From Flavobacteriaceae bacterium (GTDB lineage Bacteria; Bacteroidota; Bacteroidia; Flavobacteriales; Flavobacteriaceae): a DNA stretch of 64,000 nt. A program made the translations under genes and the position numbers. Shown here one piece after another: positions 9,038 through 18,596 of the stretch (positions are counted from its first letter, which is position 1; each line of letters starts with the position of its first letter). The notes beneath the pieces were generated by a model. It was not told the DNA's origin. It was given only the letters and a program-made list of their open reading frames with translations, and searched no databases. The stretch lies in contig JAPOSZ010000003.1 of the NCBI GenBank assembly GCA_026709415.1, positions 62,001 through 126,000 on the forward strand, read 5' to 3'.

Positions 9038-10813
9038 TTAAAAACTAGGTTCTTCTATTGACTGTTTGTTTTGATACCAATAGGTCCAAGTAAAAGGACT
9101 GTAATCAACATTGCTTTCTGTAATAATCTCAGTAAAAATATTGGGATCGATGGATAGATTCGTCCCATCATCCTCAGTACCATAATCAATAAATAACTCA
9201 CCTAAAGGACTCGGATCACAACCATCGGAAAATTGAACCTTCAAAGACTGGAATTTCAAGTTTTCATTTTTGAGATTTTCTGCAGTTTCAGAATCCTCTA
9301 TAGAAACGAGAAAATCATCAGAAAGGACATTCAGATAATGGATGTTTTCAATCGTACCATTTAAATCATTTTCGAATATCGTAAAATAAACTTCGGATTC
9401 TCTTGATGGACACTCACCATGACCCAAATCATATCCGAAAATAGTAATATTCGATAAGGTGATTTTTCTATCGCTTATTGGAAGATTTTTATCGGAATGC
9501 CCAACGACCCAAAGTCCTGATTCGACTTCTTGCCCCATTTCAATAATGGAGTTTTTAAAGGACCCAACAAAGCCATCCATGTAAACCGAGCCTTCATACG
9601 TTTGAGCCGCAGAAATAACGACCTCTGAAATATCCACCGTACCGCCTATGACAGCCATAGCACCGGTTGCACTTCCAAATATTTCAATATGATTCACGGT
9701 TGTCTGAGATCCAACACCGCCTAAATAAAGACTTGATATCGGAATGTCGAAAGAATCGCCCTGTTGAATGACCGTACCTGCGTGCCGAATGGAAACATAA
9801 CTCAATATCCCTGAATCATCCATCGGATGATCTCCTCCAAATCGAATGTCGTTGCCTTCCGGTCCGGTGGCATTACCATATGATTCTCTAGGGGCTGAAG
9901 GATGGATCCCTTGACCCCAAGTAGCATTTCCTAAAATATAGAGGCCACCCCAGGGATTTTCAAAATGATCAAGCTTTGGGGGTTGAGATCCAGCAGGATA
10001 CGTACCGTCTGCTTGGATGGGATCATCCTCATGAGTGAAAATAATCGGTTGATCCGCTGTTCCTTCGGCAAATATGCTAGCGTTAGGGTGGACCAATAAC
10101 ATGCCAATGCTCCCTTGGCCATATTTCTTTCCTTTAATGATGGTCCCTGGTTCTATTTCTAGAATAGCACCACTCTGAAATTCAACCAATCCATCTAAAA
10201 AATAAATATTTCCAGCTTTGAGTTTTATGACACCATATTGAGACCCTTTTAATACCAATTGATCTTCTGGTTTTTGTATGGAAGCAATCACCTTATTGAC
10301 TTCTTCGACAAATTCATAAGTGTCAATGTCGTTTCTTTCAAGTGTCTTAAACAACAGCTCCATTCGAGAAATCGCCTTTTCTAATTCATCAAGAACATCC
10401 GTTTGGGTATAATTGGCTTGTGTTAAAATAAACTGTTTTGCACTATTTAAAGCGGCCTTGTATCCATTCCAAACCCATGTCGCCTCTTCTTCTGTAATGG
10501 CAGATTCCAGATCTTTATTTAATTCTTCAATATCGCCCTCTAGAGAAGCAATTCGTTGTTCAGCATCTTCTTTTGCATTTGCGGCGTCTTTTTTAGTTTT
10601 TGCTAAATGATCTTCCGTTTCTGACCTTTCTTTTTCAGCCTTTTCTTTGGCTTCTTTTTCAGAATCCACTTGACTTTGCAACGCTTCGATTTGTTCCCGA
10701 AGTTCTTTTATTTCTGCATCCTTATCTTCGCAGTTGGTATAAATCACCTGGACAATAAGTAAGAAAATCAGCTTATAAATCAATTTGACATGAAAGAATC
10801 GTTTTGCTTTCAT
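9038..10813 (-). CDS. Surface protein: coiled coil plus beta-helix
   Basis: The 591-residue product starts with a basic N-terminus and a hydrophobic segment (residues 10-27) ending in YTNC. Cys28 may be lipidated, although Asn at -1 is not a classic lipobox residue. Residues 30-105 are a highly charged heptad coiled coil (KELREQIEALQSQVDSEKE and on). A linker of about 90 residues follows, then from residue 205 a repetitive region with GAILEIEPGTIIKG, GGLYILGNA and HIEIFGSATGAMAVIGG. This pattern occurs in Bacteroidota outer-surface proteins predicted to fold as right-handed parallel beta-helices. A surface or adhesion role is inferred. No type 9 secretion C-terminal signal is evident. It is transcribed away from the SUI1-like gene at 10873. 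Confidence 0.7.
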   Translation of the reverse strand: MKAKRFFHVKLIYKLIFLLIVQVIYTNCEDKDAEIKELREQIEALQSQVDSEKEAKEKAEKERSETEDHLAKTKKDAANAKEDAEQRIASLEGDIEELNKDLESAITEEEATWVWNGYKAALNSAKQFILTQANYTQTDVLDELEKAISRMELLFKTLERNDIDTYEFVEEVNKVIASIQKPEDQLVLKGSQYGVIKLKAGNIYFLDGLVEFQSGAILEIEPGTIIKGKKYGQGSIGMLLVHPNASIFAEGTADQPIIFTHEDDPIQADGTYPAGSQPPKLDHFENPWGGLYILGNATWGQGIHPSAPRESYGNATGPEGNDIRFGGDHPMDDSGILSYVSIRHAGTVIQQGDSFDIPISSLYLGGVGSQTTVNHIEIFGSATGAMAVIGGTVDISEVVISAAQTYEGSVYMDGFVGSFKNSIIEMGQEVESGLWVVGHSDKNLPISDRKITLSNITIFGYDLGHGECPSRESEVYFTIFENDLNGTIENIHYLNVLSDDFLVSIEDSETAENLKNENLKFQSLKVQFSDGCDPSPLGELFIDYGTEDDGTNLSIDPNIFTEIITESNVDYSPFTWTYWYQNKQSIEEPSF

Positions 10814-10872
10814 CTATCTTGGGGGTTTTATCACTAAACCATCAAAGACTTTGCCAAACCACCTCATTTTCC

Positions 10873-11217
10873 ATGAGTTTAAAAAAGTTTAACCGTTTTG
10901 AAGATCTAAAAGGATTGATTCCACCTAATGAGAAAACATCATCAGAAAAGCAAACATTTAATCCCTCCCCTATTGAAAAACAAAACCTGACCGCTCATTT
11001 TAGTAAAAAACACCGAGCGGGAAAAATCGTGACCGTATTAAAAGATTTTCAATGCAATGATCTTCAGATTGAAGAATTAGCTCGGTTGATTAAAAAATCG
11101 ATTGGTGTTGGTGGGTCGATTAAAAACAGAGAAATCATCATTCAAGGAAACTACCGATCAAAAATCATTGACATCCTTTCCAAACAAGGACACACCATTA
11201 AAAAAGTAGGCGGTTGA
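10873..11217 (+). CDS. SUI1/YciH-type translation initiation factor
   Basis: The 114-residue product carries an eIF1/SUI1 fold in its second half: GKIVTVLKDFQCNDLQIEELARLIKKSIGVGGSI, then REIIIQGNYRSKIIDIL and QGHTIKKVGG. These are the conserved glycine-rich and basic positions of bacterial YciH proteins, which resemble eIF1 and are thought to influence start-codon choice. The ATG at 10873 gives the family's length. The open frame extends upstream to 10804, but that part is not family-like and overlaps the divergent gene's start region. It ends two bases before the convergent ung gene. Confidence 0.85.
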   Translation: MSLKKFNRFEDLKGLIPPNEKTSSEKQTFNPSPIEKQNLTAHFSKKHRAGKIVTVLKDFQCNDLQIEELARLIKKSIGVGGSIKNREIIIQGNYRSKIIDILSKQGHTIKKVGG

Positions 11218-11218
11218 A

Positions 11219-11884
11219 TCACCATTCAATAGGCATGAGTCCTTTGGATTGAAGATAGGCATTCGTTTGACTAAAGTGTTTGTTCCCAAACCAATACCCT
11301 TTATTGGCACTCAATGGTGATGGATGGCCACTTCGAAGAATGAAATGTTTGGATTCATCAATTAATGAATGCTTTGCCTTGGCAAAAGCTCCCCAAAGTA
11401 GAAAAACGATGTGCTGTTTTTTATCCGAGATTATTTTGATAACATGATCCGTAAACCATTCCCAACCTTGACTTTGATGGCTTTGAGGTTGGCCTTTTCT
11501 GACCGTTAAGGTCGTGTTTAACAACAAAATCCCTTGTTGAGCCCATCGGGTTAAATCACCAGATTTTGGATACCCGATCCCTACATCCGATTCCAATTCT
11601 TTGAAGATGTTCACAAGTGAAGGCGGATGGATTATTTCATCGGGGACTGAAAAGCATAATCCATGAGCTTGTTTCGGATTAGGATAAGGATCTTGTCCTA
11701 ATAGAACGACTTTCAATTCATGATAAGGTGTCGTATCAAAAGCTCTAAAAATATCTTTTCCTTTTGGATAGCAATCCTGATTTTGGTATTCTAGTTTAAC
11801 AAATTCGACCAAACTTAAAAAGACAGGGTTTTCAAACAATGGTTTTAAAATATCATACCATCCACCACCAATACGCACTTTCAC
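11219..11884 (-). CDS. ung: Uracil-DNA glycosylase
   Basis: This family-1 uracil-DNA glycosylase removes uracil from DNA as the first step of base excision repair. The 221-residue length is typical. The catalytic water-activating motif is GQDPYP (residues 63-68, Asp65), where many members have GQDPYH; the Pro variant also occurs in other Ung proteins. The second active-site motif is HPSPLS, with His187. LLLNTTLTV and the FLLWGAFA segment also fit. Translation starts at GTG 11884. mutS2 diverges from its start, 37 bases away. Confidence 0.95.
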   Translation of the reverse strand: MKVRIGGGWYDILKPLFENPVFLSLVEFVKLEYQNQDCYPKGKDIFRAFDTTPYHELKVVLLGQDPYPNPKQAHGLCFSVPDEIIHPPSLVNIFKELESDVGIGYPKSGDLTRWAQQGILLLNTTLTVRKGQPQSHQSQGWEWFTDHVIKIISDKKQHIVFLLWGAFAKAKHSLIDESKHFILRSGHPSPLSANKGYWFGNKHFSQTNAYLQSKGLMPIEW

Positions 11885-11890
11885 AAATCG

Positions 11891-11898
11891 TAACTTTG
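11891..11898 (+). promoter_or_regulatory. TAnnTTTG box before mutS2
   Basis: TAACTTTG matches the -7 consensus 22 bases before the GTG at 11921. A -33 element is not obvious. It lies in the 36-base gap between the divergent ung and mutS2 genes. Confidence 0.4.
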
Positions 11899-11920
11899 TG
11901 GGCCAAAATACTAAGAAAAA

Positions 11921-14092
11921 GTGATTGCTATTTCTGATAAAACATTGGAGGATTTCGAGTTTCCAGAAGTTCTAAAGCAAGTTTCTCAACACGCCCTAAC
12001 CTCATTGGGTCAAGAAACTGTATTGGCGATTCGTCCCATTGAATCATTAGAATTTCGAACCAAGCGACTACGCATGGTTTCTGAATATTTATTGGGAATC
12101 CAAAATAACAGTGATATCCCCTCTCATCATTTTAAAAATCTGAATGAGATCATCACATTGCTAAGAATTGAAAATTCAATTCTATCGCCTCAACAACTCA
12201 ATGCCATTGTCTACAACCATACGGTTTTCAATAACGTGACGAAACATTTTAAAAAGTTTAAAATTCTTTTTCCACAGTTGCATGAATTAGGGTCCCATTT
12301 GAAAATCAATGACCATATCCCTCGGATGGTTAATGAAAAAATTGATCAACACCATCGAATTAGAGATCAGGCTTCTCAACCACTTTTTCAAATCAGACGA
12401 GAATTAAACCGGTTGAAAATCCAAATGACGAAATCTTTTCAATCATCTTTAAATCACTATGCAGCCAAAGGATATCTCAATGAAATCAAAGAATCAATGC
12501 ATGGTGACCGAAGAGTTTTAGCCGTGAAAGCCCCCTATCGAAAACGAATCCATGGAACGACTTTAGGAAGCTCTAGAAATAGTACCATCGTCTATATTGA
12601 GCCAATAGAAAATGTGAATCTACATTTGGAGTCTCAGAACTTGAAATTTGAGGAAAAAGAAGAAGAAACCCAAATACTTCTCCAATTGACTCATCAGATT
12701 CGAGAATACACCCCTCATTTTAGACAGCAACAGAATTATTTGTTAGAAGTGGATGTGATTTCAGCTTGTGGCAAGTATGCTCAAGAGATTTCTGCCACAC
12801 TACCACAACTTTCAGATTCACCCGAATTTGATTTTAAAAAAGCAACGCACCCTTTGTTGTTGATTTCAAATCGAAAATCACATCTCCCGACGTTCCCCCA
12901 AGATATTTCTCTTCATGACCATCAACGGATCATTGTTATTTCTGGCCCGAATGCTGGCGGAAAAAGCATCACTTTGAAAACAGTGGGGCTTTTGCAAATC
13001 ATGATTCAAAGTGGCCTTTTAATTCCAGTCGATACCCATAGTTTATGTGGGTTTTTCCCTCAAATTTTATCGGATATCGGTGATAACCAATCCATTGAAA
13101 ATCAATTGAGCACTTACTCTTACCGCATGAAAAACATGCGTAGTTTACTTAAAAAAGCCGATGAAAAGACGCTGTTTTTAATTGATGAATTTGGAACGGG
13201 TTCCGATCCAGATTTAGGAGGAGCCTTAGCCGAAGCCACTTTGGAACAAGTCTATCATCGAAACTCAAGGGGAATCATCACAACCCATTACTCTAATTTA
13301 AAATTAATGGCCCATCGACTAGAATATATGGTCAATGCCAACATGCCGTTTGACACAAAAACACTCGAACCACTCTACCAATTAGCAATAGGAGATGCCG
13401 GTAGTTCCTTCACATTTGAAGTCGCTGAAAAAATAGGGATCCCATACAACATTATCAACAAGGCGAAAAAGAAAATTTCAAAAGAAAAGCTTTCTTATAG
13501 TACTACGATTTCAAAACTCCAAAAAGAAAAGGCTGAAGTCAATGAAACCAAACGAGCTCTTGAAAAAAAACAAAATCAAGCCACTTTGGAATCTAAAAAA
13601 TCGATCGAGTTAAATCAAAAATTGAATAAAAAGTTGAATGCCTTTGAGACTTTATTCCAAGAAAATCAAAAATTTGTATCACTAGGTAAAAAATTTAGTG
13701 CCCTAGCACAACGTTATCACAATCCAAAGCACAAAAAATCGGTTTTCAATGATTTATTCAACCTTTTGCAAATAGAATCAGTAAAAAATACAGGAGAATC
13801 GTATCATAAAAAGAAGCTTCAAGACAAAAAACTCATTGAAAATTTATTGAAAAATGATTTAAATCAATACGTGCAAAAAAAGCGACAATACGATAAAAAG
13901 AAAACAGAACAAAAATCGCTGAAACCACTAACTATTGGAGATAAAGTAAGAATATCGGATAGTGAATCGGTTGGAACCATTGAAAAAATTGTCAAGAATA
14001 AGGGCTTTGTCAATTTTGGAAACTTCATGACAGAGGTGAAAATGGAAACCCTTGAATTAGTTCATGAAAACGGAACATCAATCAATGAATAA
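11921..14092 (+). CDS. mutS2: MutS2-type ATPase lacking an Smr domain
   Basis: The 723-residue protein has the MutS2 order: an N-terminal segment (LEDFEFPEVLKQVSQHA), long core helices, and the ATPase domain with Walker A SGPNAGGKS and Walker B TLFLIDEFGTGSDPD. The 'ITTHY' switch and a long charged coiled coil follow (about residues 520-590). The C-terminus has a KOW-like stretch (GDKVRISDSESVGTIEKI) and stops at residue 723. MutS2 proteins with an Smr nuclease domain are about 780 residues, so this one ends before Smr. Some Bacteroidota relatives share that short form as far as I recall. A role in rescuing collided ribosomes or in suppressing recombination is known for other MutS2 proteins. 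It starts with GTG and overlaps the DCC gene by 8 bases. Confidence 0.9.
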   Translation: MIAISDKTLEDFEFPEVLKQVSQHALTSLGQETVLAIRPIESLEFRTKRLRMVSEYLLGIQNNSDIPSHHFKNLNEIITLLRIENSILSPQQLNAIVYNHTVFNNVTKHFKKFKILFPQLHELGSHLKINDHIPRMVNEKIDQHHRIRDQASQPLFQIRRELNRLKIQMTKSFQSSLNHYAAKGYLNEIKESMHGDRRVLAVKAPYRKRIHGTTLGSSRNSTIVYIEPIENVNLHLESQNLKFEEKEEETQILLQLTHQIREYTPHFRQQQNYLLEVDVISACGKYAQEISATLPQLSDSPEFDFKKATHPLLLISNRKSHLPTFPQDISLHDHQRIIVISGPNAGGKSITLKTVGLLQIMIQSGLLIPVDTHSLCGFFPQILSDIGDNQSIENQLSTYSYRMKNMRSLLKKADEKTLFLIDEFGTGSDPDLGGALAEATLEQVYHRNSRGIITTHYSNLKLMAHRLEYMVNANMPFDTKTLEPLYQLAIGDAGSSFTFEVAEKIGIPYNIINKAKKKISKEKLSYSTTISKLQKEKAEVNETKRALEKKQNQATLESKKSIELNQKLNKKLNAFETLFQENQKFVSLGKKFSALAQRYHNPKHKKSVFNDLFNLLQIESVKNTGESYHKKKLQDKKLIENLLKNDLNQYVQKKRQYDKKKTEQKSLKPLTIGDKVRISDSESVGTIEKIVKNKGFVNFGNFMTEVKMETLELVHENGTSINE

Positions 14093-14453
14093 ACTAGTTG
14101 TATTCTATGATGGTGATTGCAAAATATGCAACTGGTGGACAAGTTTTGTGATTCAAAGAGATCCTAATAAAATTTTTGAATTTCAACCAATGACGAGTCA
14201 AAAAGCGAATCAATTTTTCGTCTTAAATCAATCGCTTAAAAAAGATGCCATTGTGGTTTTAGATCAACAAAACAATTATTGGATAGCTTCCCAAGCTGTT
14301 TTTAAAATAGTTGGTCATTTAAAGGGACTGCCTAGAATACTCACACTTTTTAAATTTCTACCAACCAGATTTAATGATTGGATATACTATTTAGTAGCTA
14401 AAAATCGCTATCGATTTTTCAAAAAATCAGATGCGTGTGAAATAAGTGCATAG
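14085..14453 (+). CDS. DCC family (DUF393) thiol oxidoreductase-like protein
   Basis: The 122-residue product begins LVVFYDGDCKICNWWTSFV, the defining 'yDGdC..C' motif of DUF393. The two cysteines are the presumed redox pair. The tail carries the usual aromatic segment (FLPTRFNDWIYYLVAKNRYRFFKK). These proteins are described as putative thiol-disulfide oxidoreductases; the substrate is unknown. The ATG at 14085 overlaps the end of mutS2, so the two genes are translationally coupled. The longer frame from 14064 would lie inside mutS2 and is not needed. Confidence 0.85.
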   Translation: MNKLVVFYDGDCKICNWWTSFVIQRDPNKIFEFQPMTSQKANQFFVLNQSLKKDAIVVLDQQNNYWIASQAVFKIVGHLKGLPRILTLFKFLPTRFNDWIYYLVAKNRYRFFKKSDACEISA

Positions 14454-14569
14454 CGATCTAGAAAGTGCTTCAATCTAAGGATAAAGTGGAACGGATCGTG
14501 ACATGATTTCCTAAAAAAGGACGACCCTAAATTAGAGTATAGCGTCCTATCTGAAAATAGGATAAACCA

Positions 14570-15838
14570 TTATGTGATGGTTTTTGATTCTTTATGCTTC
14601 AAGGAGTTGTTGACCACAACAGCCGTCATGGCATCGCCAGTGATATTTTTGGCGGTTCGACACATATTGAGTGGACGTTCCAACGCAAGAACCAAGGCCA
14701 ATCCTGCTTCAGGAATGCCCGCTTGGGATAAGACGATCACCAAAGTGATGAAACCGGCTCCGGGCACGGGTGCTGTGCCAATAGATGCCAAAGTAGCCGT
14801 TAAAATAATGCCGATTTGTGCTGATAAACTCAAATCAATACCAAACACTTGGGCAATAAAAATGGCGGTCACCCCTTGATACAAACAAGTGCCATCCATA
14901 TTCACGGTAGCGCCAATGGGCAGTACAAAACTTCGAACGTGCTCGGGGACTTTCAACTTTGTTTTAGTTCGCTCTAATGTAACTGGAAGCGTGGCGGCAC
15001 TGGAACTTGCTGAAAAGGCTACTAATTGAGCAGGAGCGATGCCTTTCAGAAAAAAGCCGGGACTTCTCCCACCAAAAAGACGCACCCATAGGGTATCCGT
15101 ACCAATCAAGATGATTAACCCTAGTACTGTTGTCAATCCATACAGTCCTAATGCACCAAATAATTCCAAACTAGGAGCTTCAATGACAATGGCCGCCATT
15201 AATGCAAAGACACCATAAGGGGCAACGAGCATCACAAATTCAATCATCTTCATACCCACATCGTTAAATGACGAAAAAAACTCTCGTAATGGTCGCGATT
15301 TTTCTTTTGGTATTAGAAATAAAGCGGCGCCAAATAAAATGGCAAAAAAGATCACCTGCAACATTCTCCGATTATCGGTCGTGGCTGAAAAGATATTTTC
15401 CGGAAAGATATCGACGACAAACTGTAAGGGACCACGCTCTTGATGCCGGGCCATCATTTCTTCATCTGGTGCGGCGTCAACGGCATACAACTCCATTAAA
15501 TTTTCATGCGTTTCAGGATTAAGGCTATTACCTGGTTGGATGATATTCACCAAAAGAACCCCAACCAAAACAGCAAAAAAAGTTGTAGCCATGAATATCC
15601 CTATGGTTTTAAATCCTAACACTTTTAGCTCACTTAAATCAGGGAGATTCGAGATTCCATGAATCAATGAAGCCAAAATGATGGGAATCGCCATCAACTT
15701 TAATAAATTGATGAAAATGGTCCCCAATGGTTTGATGTAATCAACGACCAACTGTGGCCCCCAGCTAATCAATGTCATGAGAATACCAAACAATATCCCC
15801 AATCCCAATCCAATTAATATTTTCCAGTGTAATCTCAT
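14570..15838 (-). CDS. Dicarboxylate/amino acid:cation symporter 1
   Basis: This is a member of the DAACS (SLC1-like, GltP/DctA) family. It imports dicarboxylates or acidic amino acids with Na+ or H+ across the inner membrane. The 422-residue protein has about eight membrane helices plus two re-entrant hairpins. HP1 carries AFSASSSAATLPVTLERTK (the family's 'SSSAATLP' loop). The next segment is GATVNMDGTCLYQGVTAIF ('NMDGT'), and TASIGTAPVPGAGFI forms the HP2 tip. The start is the ATG at 15838 (MRLHWKILIGLGLG), matching relatives; an upstream extension to 15919 is not family-like. A paralogue in the same orientation lies immediately upstream, suggesting an old duplication. The substrate cannot be set from sequence. 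Confidence 0.9.
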   Translation of the reverse strand: MRLHWKILIGLGLGILFGILMTLISWGPQLVVDYIKPLGTIFINLLKLMAIPIILASLIHGISNLPDLSELKVLGFKTIGIFMATTFFAVLVGVLLVNIIQPGNSLNPETHENLMELYAVDAAPDEEMMARHQERGPLQFVVDIFPENIFSATTDNRRMLQVIFFAILFGAALFLIPKEKSRPLREFFSSFNDVGMKMIEFVMLVAPYGVFALMAAIVIEAPSLELFGALGLYGLTTVLGLIILIGTDTLWVRLFGGRSPGFFLKGIAPAQLVAFSASSSAATLPVTLERTKTKLKVPEHVRSFVLPIGATVNMDGTCLYQGVTAIFIAQVFGIDLSLSAQIGIILTATLASIGTAPVPGAGFITLVIVLSQAGIPEAGLALVLALERPLNMCRTAKNITGDAMTAVVVNNSLKHKESKTIT

Positions 15839-15983
15839 GAGATATAAATTGAAGTATCGATAGCTTGGAGTTAAAGCAATCCCATATGAAACACTAAAAA
15901 ACACGAGGTGAAAAAGCACTCCAACTTTAGAGTCTTATCTCGAATCAATTGTCTTAAAGTGTCACTCAAATCCTTAAACGATA

Positions 15984-17255
15984 TTAAGGATGTATCTTCT
16001 CGTTAATGCCGGTTTCTCCTTCCCATTTCCCAACAACTACTGCAGCACAAGAGTCACTATAAACATTAACAGCAGTCCTTGCCATATCAAGAGGGCGATC
16101 GATGGATAACATTCCACCAACAATTAAAAGTGCCTCAGGATTATCTCCGATTCCAATGACATTTAAAATGATAAAAATTACCACCAGTCCAGCCGAGGGT
16201 ACCGCAGCAGCACCAATCGATGCCAAGAGCGCAGTAATCACAACGGCGACTTGCGTCATAAATCCGATTTCAGCGCCTAGAGCTTGAGCGATGAACAAAG
16301 CTCCCACACATTCCATGATGGCCGTACCATCCATATTAACCGTCGCTCCCATCGGTAAAGTAAAGGATGTGACTCGATTGGATACCCCTACTTTTTTTTG
16401 AACCGTATTGAGGGTAACGGGTAAAGTCGCAGCAGAAGAACTCGTCGAAAAAGCTACCAAGAGTGGCTCTCTCAAGTTCATCAAATGTTTCCAGGGTGAT
16501 ACTCTTCCCCAAAAGTATAATAGTAAAGGAATCGTTATCAAAAAATGAATCGATAGTCCAGAACCTAAAGCCAACACATATTTAAACAGATTCCCAAAAG
16601 ATTCTAGGCCCGTTTTCCCTACTAAGGTAACGATGAGACCAAAAACACCAATGGGAAGTAATCTGATAATCCCATTGGTTAGTGACATCATGGCTTTAAA
16701 CAATATATCGACCAAGTCCGTAATCTTGGTTCTCGGCTTTTGAGGGAGCGTTGTTAGAGCGATACCAAAAACAATACTGAAAAAGATAATCCCTAACATA
16801 TCTCCAGCGGATGCAGAGGCGAAAAAATTGGTGGGAACAATGTTGAGTAGCAAATCAATCGGCGATTCTGGCGTTGCTAAATCGGGAGGTTGTGTTCCCG
16901 TATCCGTGATTGGATACCCTTTACCAGGATTGATTAAATTGAACATCAATAAACCAACCAATGCTGCAAATAGACTAGACACCACATAGTATGAAAGTGT
17001 TTTCCCAAACATTCTTCCGACTACTTTCCCTCCTCCTGCTGAAGCGACTCCTGCGACAATCGATACGATGACTAGCGGAACAATAATCATCTTTAATAAG
17101 CGCATGAATAAATCACCAAGCCATCCAAAATATTGTGCAAAAAATCCCCCAGCTGGAGAATAGCCAACAAGGATACCAACTGCCATAGCTATGAATACTT
17201 GCCAGTGTAGTTTTTGATACCATTTTCTTTCTAAATTTTTTGAAGCGTTTTCCAT
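15984..17255 (-). CDS. Dicarboxylate/amino acid:cation symporter 2
   Basis: This is a second DAACS-family protein, 423 residues. It has the same landmarks as its neighbour: SSSAATLPVTLNTVQKK, GATVNMDGTAIMECVGALF, ASIGAAAVPSAGLV, and late DRPLDMARTAVNVYSDS with the conserved 'D...R...N...D' substrate and cation residues. Compared with copy 1 it ends in SYSDS-like rather than NITGD, so specificity may differ. Like copy 1 it is read on the minus strand, 145 bases away, and could be on the same or separate transcripts. It is followed by aroC upstream, also on the minus strand. Confidence 0.9.
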   Translation of the reverse strand: MENASKNLERKWYQKLHWQVFIAMAVGILVGYSPAGGFFAQYFGWLGDLFMRLLKMIIVPLVIVSIVAGVASAGGGKVVGRMFGKTLSYYVVSSLFAALVGLLMFNLINPGKGYPITDTGTQPPDLATPESPIDLLLNIVPTNFFASASAGDMLGIIFFSIVFGIALTTLPQKPRTKITDLVDILFKAMMSLTNGIIRLLPIGVFGLIVTLVGKTGLESFGNLFKYVLALGSGLSIHFLITIPLLLYFWGRVSPWKHLMNLREPLLVAFSTSSSAATLPVTLNTVQKKVGVSNRVTSFTLPMGATVNMDGTAIMECVGALFIAQALGAEIGFMTQVAVVITALLASIGAAAVPSAGLVVIFIILNVIGIGDNPEALLIVGGMLSIDRPLDMARTAVNVYSDSCAAVVVGKWEGETGINEKIHP

Positions 17256-17308
17256 TTTGATTAAATTCTAAGTTTTTTTAAGGTTATAATTGATAAATAT
17301 AAGATGAT

Positions 17309-18400
17309 TTACTGTATTCCTCGATTTAAATTCTCCTGATGGGTTCTGTTGATGAGTACAAAGTCTGCCATCACTAATGCCGTCAAAGATTCAACAATAG
17401 GGACAGCTCTCGGTACAACACAAGGATCATGTCTTCCTTTTCCTTGGATTACCGTTTCCTGATGTTCTTTATTAATGCTTTTTTGATTTCGCATGATGGT
17501 TGCAACTGGCTTGAAAGCAACGCTAAAATAAATATCCATGCCTGTTGAAATGCCACCTTGAATTCCACCAGAATGATTTGTGTTTGTGGATCCATCTAGA
17601 TTAAAAACATCATTATGTTGTGAACCTTTCATTGTTGTCCCCTCGAAGCCACTTCCATACTCAAAACCTTTTGCAGCATTAATAGTCAACATAGCTTTGG
17701 CTAATTCAGCGTGAAGTTTATTGAATATCGGTTCACCTAATCCAACAGGAACTCCTGAAACAACACATTGGATAACGCCTCCAACCGTATCCCCTTGTTT
17801 ACGAATCTCTTTGATGTATTGCTCCATTTTTGTTGCAAGATTGAGATCTGGACAACGTACAGGATTTTTTTCAATGTTATCAAAATGGAGTTCTTGATAA
17901 GGCATTGAAAGCTTCAGATGACCGACAGAAGATACAAACGCATTTATTTTTATTGGCGTGGATTTTAAAAATTGTTTGGCAATGGCTCCTCCAACCACCC
18001 AATTGGCCGTTTCTCTTGCCGAAGATCGACCTCCACCCCGATAATCTCTATTGGCATACTTTTTATCGTAGACATAATCAGCATGAGACGGTCTGAAGTT
18101 ATCTTTTAAATGATCGTAATCTTTGGACTTTTGATTCGTGTTGATAATCTGAAAACCCATTGGAAAACCGGTGGTCTTGCCTTCGAATAATCCCGAGGAA
18201 AAGATAACATCATCAGGCTCTTTACGTTGGGTGACTATTTTAGATTGACCAGGCCGTCTTCGATTGAGCTCCTGTTTAACCTCTTCGATATTAATCTTAA
18301 TATTGGAAGGACATCCTTGAATGATGCCTCCAATGGCGCTCCCATGAGATTCTCCATAGGTGCTTAATTGAAATATGTGTCCAAAAGTATTTCCTCGCAT
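17309..18400 (-). CDS. aroC: Chorismate synthase
   Basis: This enzyme converts 5-enolpyruvylshikimate-3-phosphate to chorismate, the last shared step of aromatic amino acid synthesis, using reduced FMN. The 363-residue length is normal. Signatures are all present: [16 protein letters not shown] at the N-terminus, [13 protein letters not shown] with [22 protein letters not shown], and [15 protein letters not shown] near the C-terminus. The start [20 protein letters not shown] is family-like. Confidence 0.97.
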   Translation of the reverse strand: MRGNTFGHIFQLSTYGESHGSAIGGIIQGCPSNIKINIEEVKQELNRRRPGQSKIVTQRKEPDDVIFSSGLFEGKTTGFPMGFQIINTNQKSKDYDHLKDNFRPSHADYVYDKKYANRDYRGGGRSSARETANWVVGGAIAKQFLKSTPIKINAFVSSVGHLKLSMPYQELHFDNIEKNPVRCPDLNLATKMEQYIKEIRKQGDTVGGVIQCVVSGVPVGLGEPIFNKLHAELAKAMLTINAAKGFEYGSGFEGTTMKGSQHNDVFNLDGSTNTNHSGGIQGGISTGMDIYFSVAFKPVATIMRNQKSINKEHQETVIQGKGRHDPCVVPRAVPIVESLTALVMADFVLINRTHQENLNRGIQ

Positions 18401-18596
18401 AGATGTTTAATTAATGATCATGAACCGATTCGTTGGATTTTTTTCCTTAAGCGTTCGGCTTCGGTAATCAAGTTCAAATTTATTCTTAAATATGTTATAA
18501 ATCATTCCTCTTATCGGTTTGATTCAAAATATTTCAGCGATACATTTTGAATTAACGCCATCATTATGCCTCAGTTTTAAGATTCAAAAGATCATT

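Noticed and set aside
11219..11884. Loss of the Ung active site
   Set aside because: GQDPYP differs from GQDPYH only at the last residue; Asp65 and His187 remain, and the Pro form is known elsewhere.
14547..14562. Terminator between DCC and symporter genes
   Set aside because: CCTAT pairs with ATAGG, only five bases and no T run; too weak.
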